Positions 6,156 to 7,475 of a stretch of 7,475 nucleotides of DNA are shown here, piece by piece. The DNA comes from a bacterium (lineage in GTDB: Bacteria > JALSQH01). The stretch's first letter is position 1. Each line of letters opens with the position of its first letter. Position numbers and translations under genes: made by a program. The notes beneath the pieces were generated by a model. It saw only the letters and a list, made by a program, of their open reading frames with translations, made no database searches and was not told where the DNA came from. The stretch lies in NCBI GenBank assembly GCA_026985515.1, contig JALSQH010000226.1:1-7475 (forward strand). The letters are read 5' to 3'.

Positions 6156-7004
6156 TCAAATATCCTTTACAAACTCTTCAATAGCCTCTTCCCAGCTTCT
6201 CAATCTTATCTCACTAAGAGTTGTTAGAGGGCTCCAGAGGGGCCTTTTTGCTTTTGTGGGAAAAGTAGTATGATCAACCGGAATTATCTCAGCATTGTAA
6301 GGAGAAAGTTCCACTATTTTTTTTGCAAATTCATACCAGGTGCAGTAACCCGCATTCGTCATATGATAAATTCCTGAGGGGTGATCCTCAGTTAATAGTG
6401 TCCAGATACCTCTTGCTGCATCTTTTGTATAAGTGGGTGACATCCATATATCATTCACAACTTTTAGTAATTCTCCATTCTTAGCTTTATTTAAGATAGT
6501 ATAGACAAAGTTCCCTCCTTTGCCACTCGCCCCTGCCTTACCAAAAACACTTGCTATCCGGACAATATAAAATTTTTCCAGATAATTTCTCACAATAAAT
6601 TCACTGCTCAATTTTGAGATTCCATAGACATTGAGTGGATTCGGTATATCTTCCTCATTGTAAGGCTCCTTTGTCTCTATTTTTCCACCATCAAACACAT
6701 AATCTGTACTGACGTGAATCAGAATACAGTTTTCCCCTCCACAATAATCAACTAAATTTTTCACACCTTCTACATTTACCTTAAAGGTCTTTTCAACCTC
6801 TTCTTCACACAGATCAGTTTTGTGAAACGCAGCAGTATTGATAATAACATCTGGTTTAATCTGGCTTAATTTTTTTAACAGATCATCTCTAAAGGTTATG
6901 TCAAGTTCCTGATGAGATAAAGGTAAAACTTCAAATTCTCCGGGTACCTCCTTCTTTAAATCATGGGCTAGCTGCCCATTTCCACCAGTTATTACCACCT
7001 TCAT
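6156..7004 (-). CDS. rfbD: RmlD-family dTDP-4-dehydrorhamnose reductase
   Basis: A 282-residue NAD(P)H-dependent reductase of the extended short-chain dehydrogenase class. RmlD/RfbD catalyses the last step to dTDP-L-rhamnose, reducing dTDP-4-dehydro-L-rhamnose in the cytoplasm. Signs are the N-terminal Rossmann turn ITGGNGQLA (5-13), PDVIINTAAFHKTD (51-64), HVSTDYVFDG (97-106), the catalytic YGISK (Y127 and K131), VVNDIWMSPTYT (182-193), GIYHMTNAGYCTWYEFAKKI (211-230) and RPLWSPLTT (264-272), all in RmlD order. The third glycine of the cofactor loop is Ala13. The ATG at 7004 overlaps the epimerase stop as ATGA, and GAGGGTG at 7012-7018 is a well-placed ribosome site. The partner genes rmlA, rmlB and rmlC are not in the window and may lie upstream to the right. 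Close relatives can make other 6-deoxysugars, so family is firm and exact product moderately so. Confidence 0.88.
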   Translation of the reverse strand: MKVVITGGNGQLAHDLKKEVPGEFEVLPLSHQELDITFRDDLLKKLSQIKPDVIINTAAFHKTDLCEEEVEKTFKVNVEGVKNLVDYCGGENCILIHVSTDYVFDGGKIETKEPYNEEDIPNPLNVYGISKLSSEFIVRNYLEKFYIVRIASVFGKAGASGKGGNFVYTILNKAKNGELLKVVNDIWMSPTYTKDAARGIWTLLTEDHPSGIYHMTNAGYCTWYEFAKKIVELSPYNAEIIPVDHTTFPTKAKRPLWSPLTTLSEIRLRSWEEAIEEFVKDI

Positions 7005-7475
7005 ATTTCAACACCCTCGCTGAGCAACTTCTGGTACCACTTAACGGTGATGGTTGTTGGATCATCAGGGGAAACTTCTCCATTCTTTAAGGCATTCCAG
7101 ACTTCCACCGCACCTTTTTCAGCGTTATAATCCGGAGTAAAACCCAGCACATTCTTTATTTTGCTGAAATCAACACGGTATGACCTGTGATCTGGATCTC
7201 CATACCACTCGTACTCAAAAGGTATTCCGATTGCCTTCGCCACTCTCTGAGCAAGGTCAAAAATCTGGTAATTCTGTTCATTTGAACCCACATTGAAAAT
7301 TTCACCATTCACCACATCAGGGTCACTCTTCAATATCATCATCATAGCCTTTGAAGTGTCTCTGACATGGACAAAGGGTCTCCACTGTGTCCCGTCCCTG
7401 AGTATGGGTATTTTACCATTAACAAAAAACCCCCTGACCATTCCATTTATGGCAAGGTCAAATCTCATTCTTTTA
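7001..7475 (-). CDS. NAD-dependent epimerase/dehydratase, C-terminal half (partial)
   Basis: This is the sugar-binding C-terminal half of an extended short-chain dehydrogenase acting on a nucleotide sugar. The frame stays open to the right edge: before the methionine codon at 7468 come AGA and AAA (Arg, Lys), giving KRMRFDLAINGMV, which matches the interior SPRMRFDL region of the family. The methionine is therefore internal and roughly half of the usual 310-340 residues, including the Rossmann loop and catalytic YxxxK, lies outside. Counting from that methionine, further family marks are RDGTQWRPFVHVRDTSKAM (24-42), GEIFNVGSNEQNYQ (55-68), and SYRVDFSKIKNVLGF (96-110), the usual late substrate-domain segment. 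The stop overlaps the RmlD-like start by four bases, so the two are co-translated and probably act in nucleotide-sugar supply. Whether it is a 4-epimerase, a 4,6-dehydratase or another activity cannot be decided without the N-terminal half. Confidence 0.88.
   Translation of the reverse strand, partial: KRMRFDLAINGMVRGFFVNGKIPILRDGTQWRPFVHVRDTSKAMMMILKSDPDVVNGEIFNVGSNEQNYQIFDLAQRVAKAIGIPFEYEWYGDPDHRSYRVDFSKIKNVLGFTPDYNAEKGAVEVWNALKNGEVSPDDPTTITVKWYQKLLSEGVEI

Overview
This is a surface-polysaccharide (O-antigen, capsule or exopolysaccharide type) biosynthesis locus. Seven genes lie on the minus strand and are read from the right edge towards the left. They are tightly packed: most junctions overlap by 4 to 17 bases or are about 10 bases apart, and no clear terminator or promoter lies between them. 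This suggests one transcript that begins beyond the right edge.

In transcription order the genes are: the C-terminal half of an NAD-dependent sugar-nucleotide epimerase/dehydratase (cut by the window edge); an RmlD-type dTDP-4-dehydrorhamnose reductase; a Wzx-type polysaccharide flippase; a left-handed beta-helix acyltransferase; a PAPS-dependent sulfotransferase; a family 2 glycosyltransferase; a family 4 glycosyltransferase; and a second, rhamnosyltransferase-like family 2 glycosyltransferase. At the left edge a plus-strand reading frame ends at 158. It looks like the hydrophobic C-terminus of a membrane protein, possibly an O-antigen polymerase or ligase, and it meets the minus-strand operon tail to tail with a 48-base overlap.

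The inferred division of labour is as follows. The epimerase and reductase make activated (probably deoxy) sugars in the cytoplasm. The three glycosyltransferases build a lipid-linked repeat unit. The acyltransferase and sulfotransferase decorate a sugar precursor or the growing unit. The flippase moves the unit across the membrane, and a polymerase or ligase, perhaps the plus-strand gene, would finish assembly. The exact sugars cannot be read from the sequence.

The organism is AT-rich, with frequent AGA/AGG arginine and ATA isoleucine codons, lysine/glutamate-rich proteins and Shine-Dalgarno-like sites before several starts. This fits an anaerobic or thermophilic bacterium, or possibly an archaeon, but the sequence here does not decide between them. 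Base composition falls from about 47-50% GC in sampled rows of the rightmost gene to about 18-32% in sampled rows of the flippase and the last glycosyltransferase, the kind of mosaic common in polysaccharide loci.

No gene-free stretch exceeds 40 bases. I saw no tRNA, rRNA, CRISPR array, insertion sequence or convincing large repeat. Nothing here demands a new type of system; the most notable point is the sulfotransferase embedded in the glycan operon.
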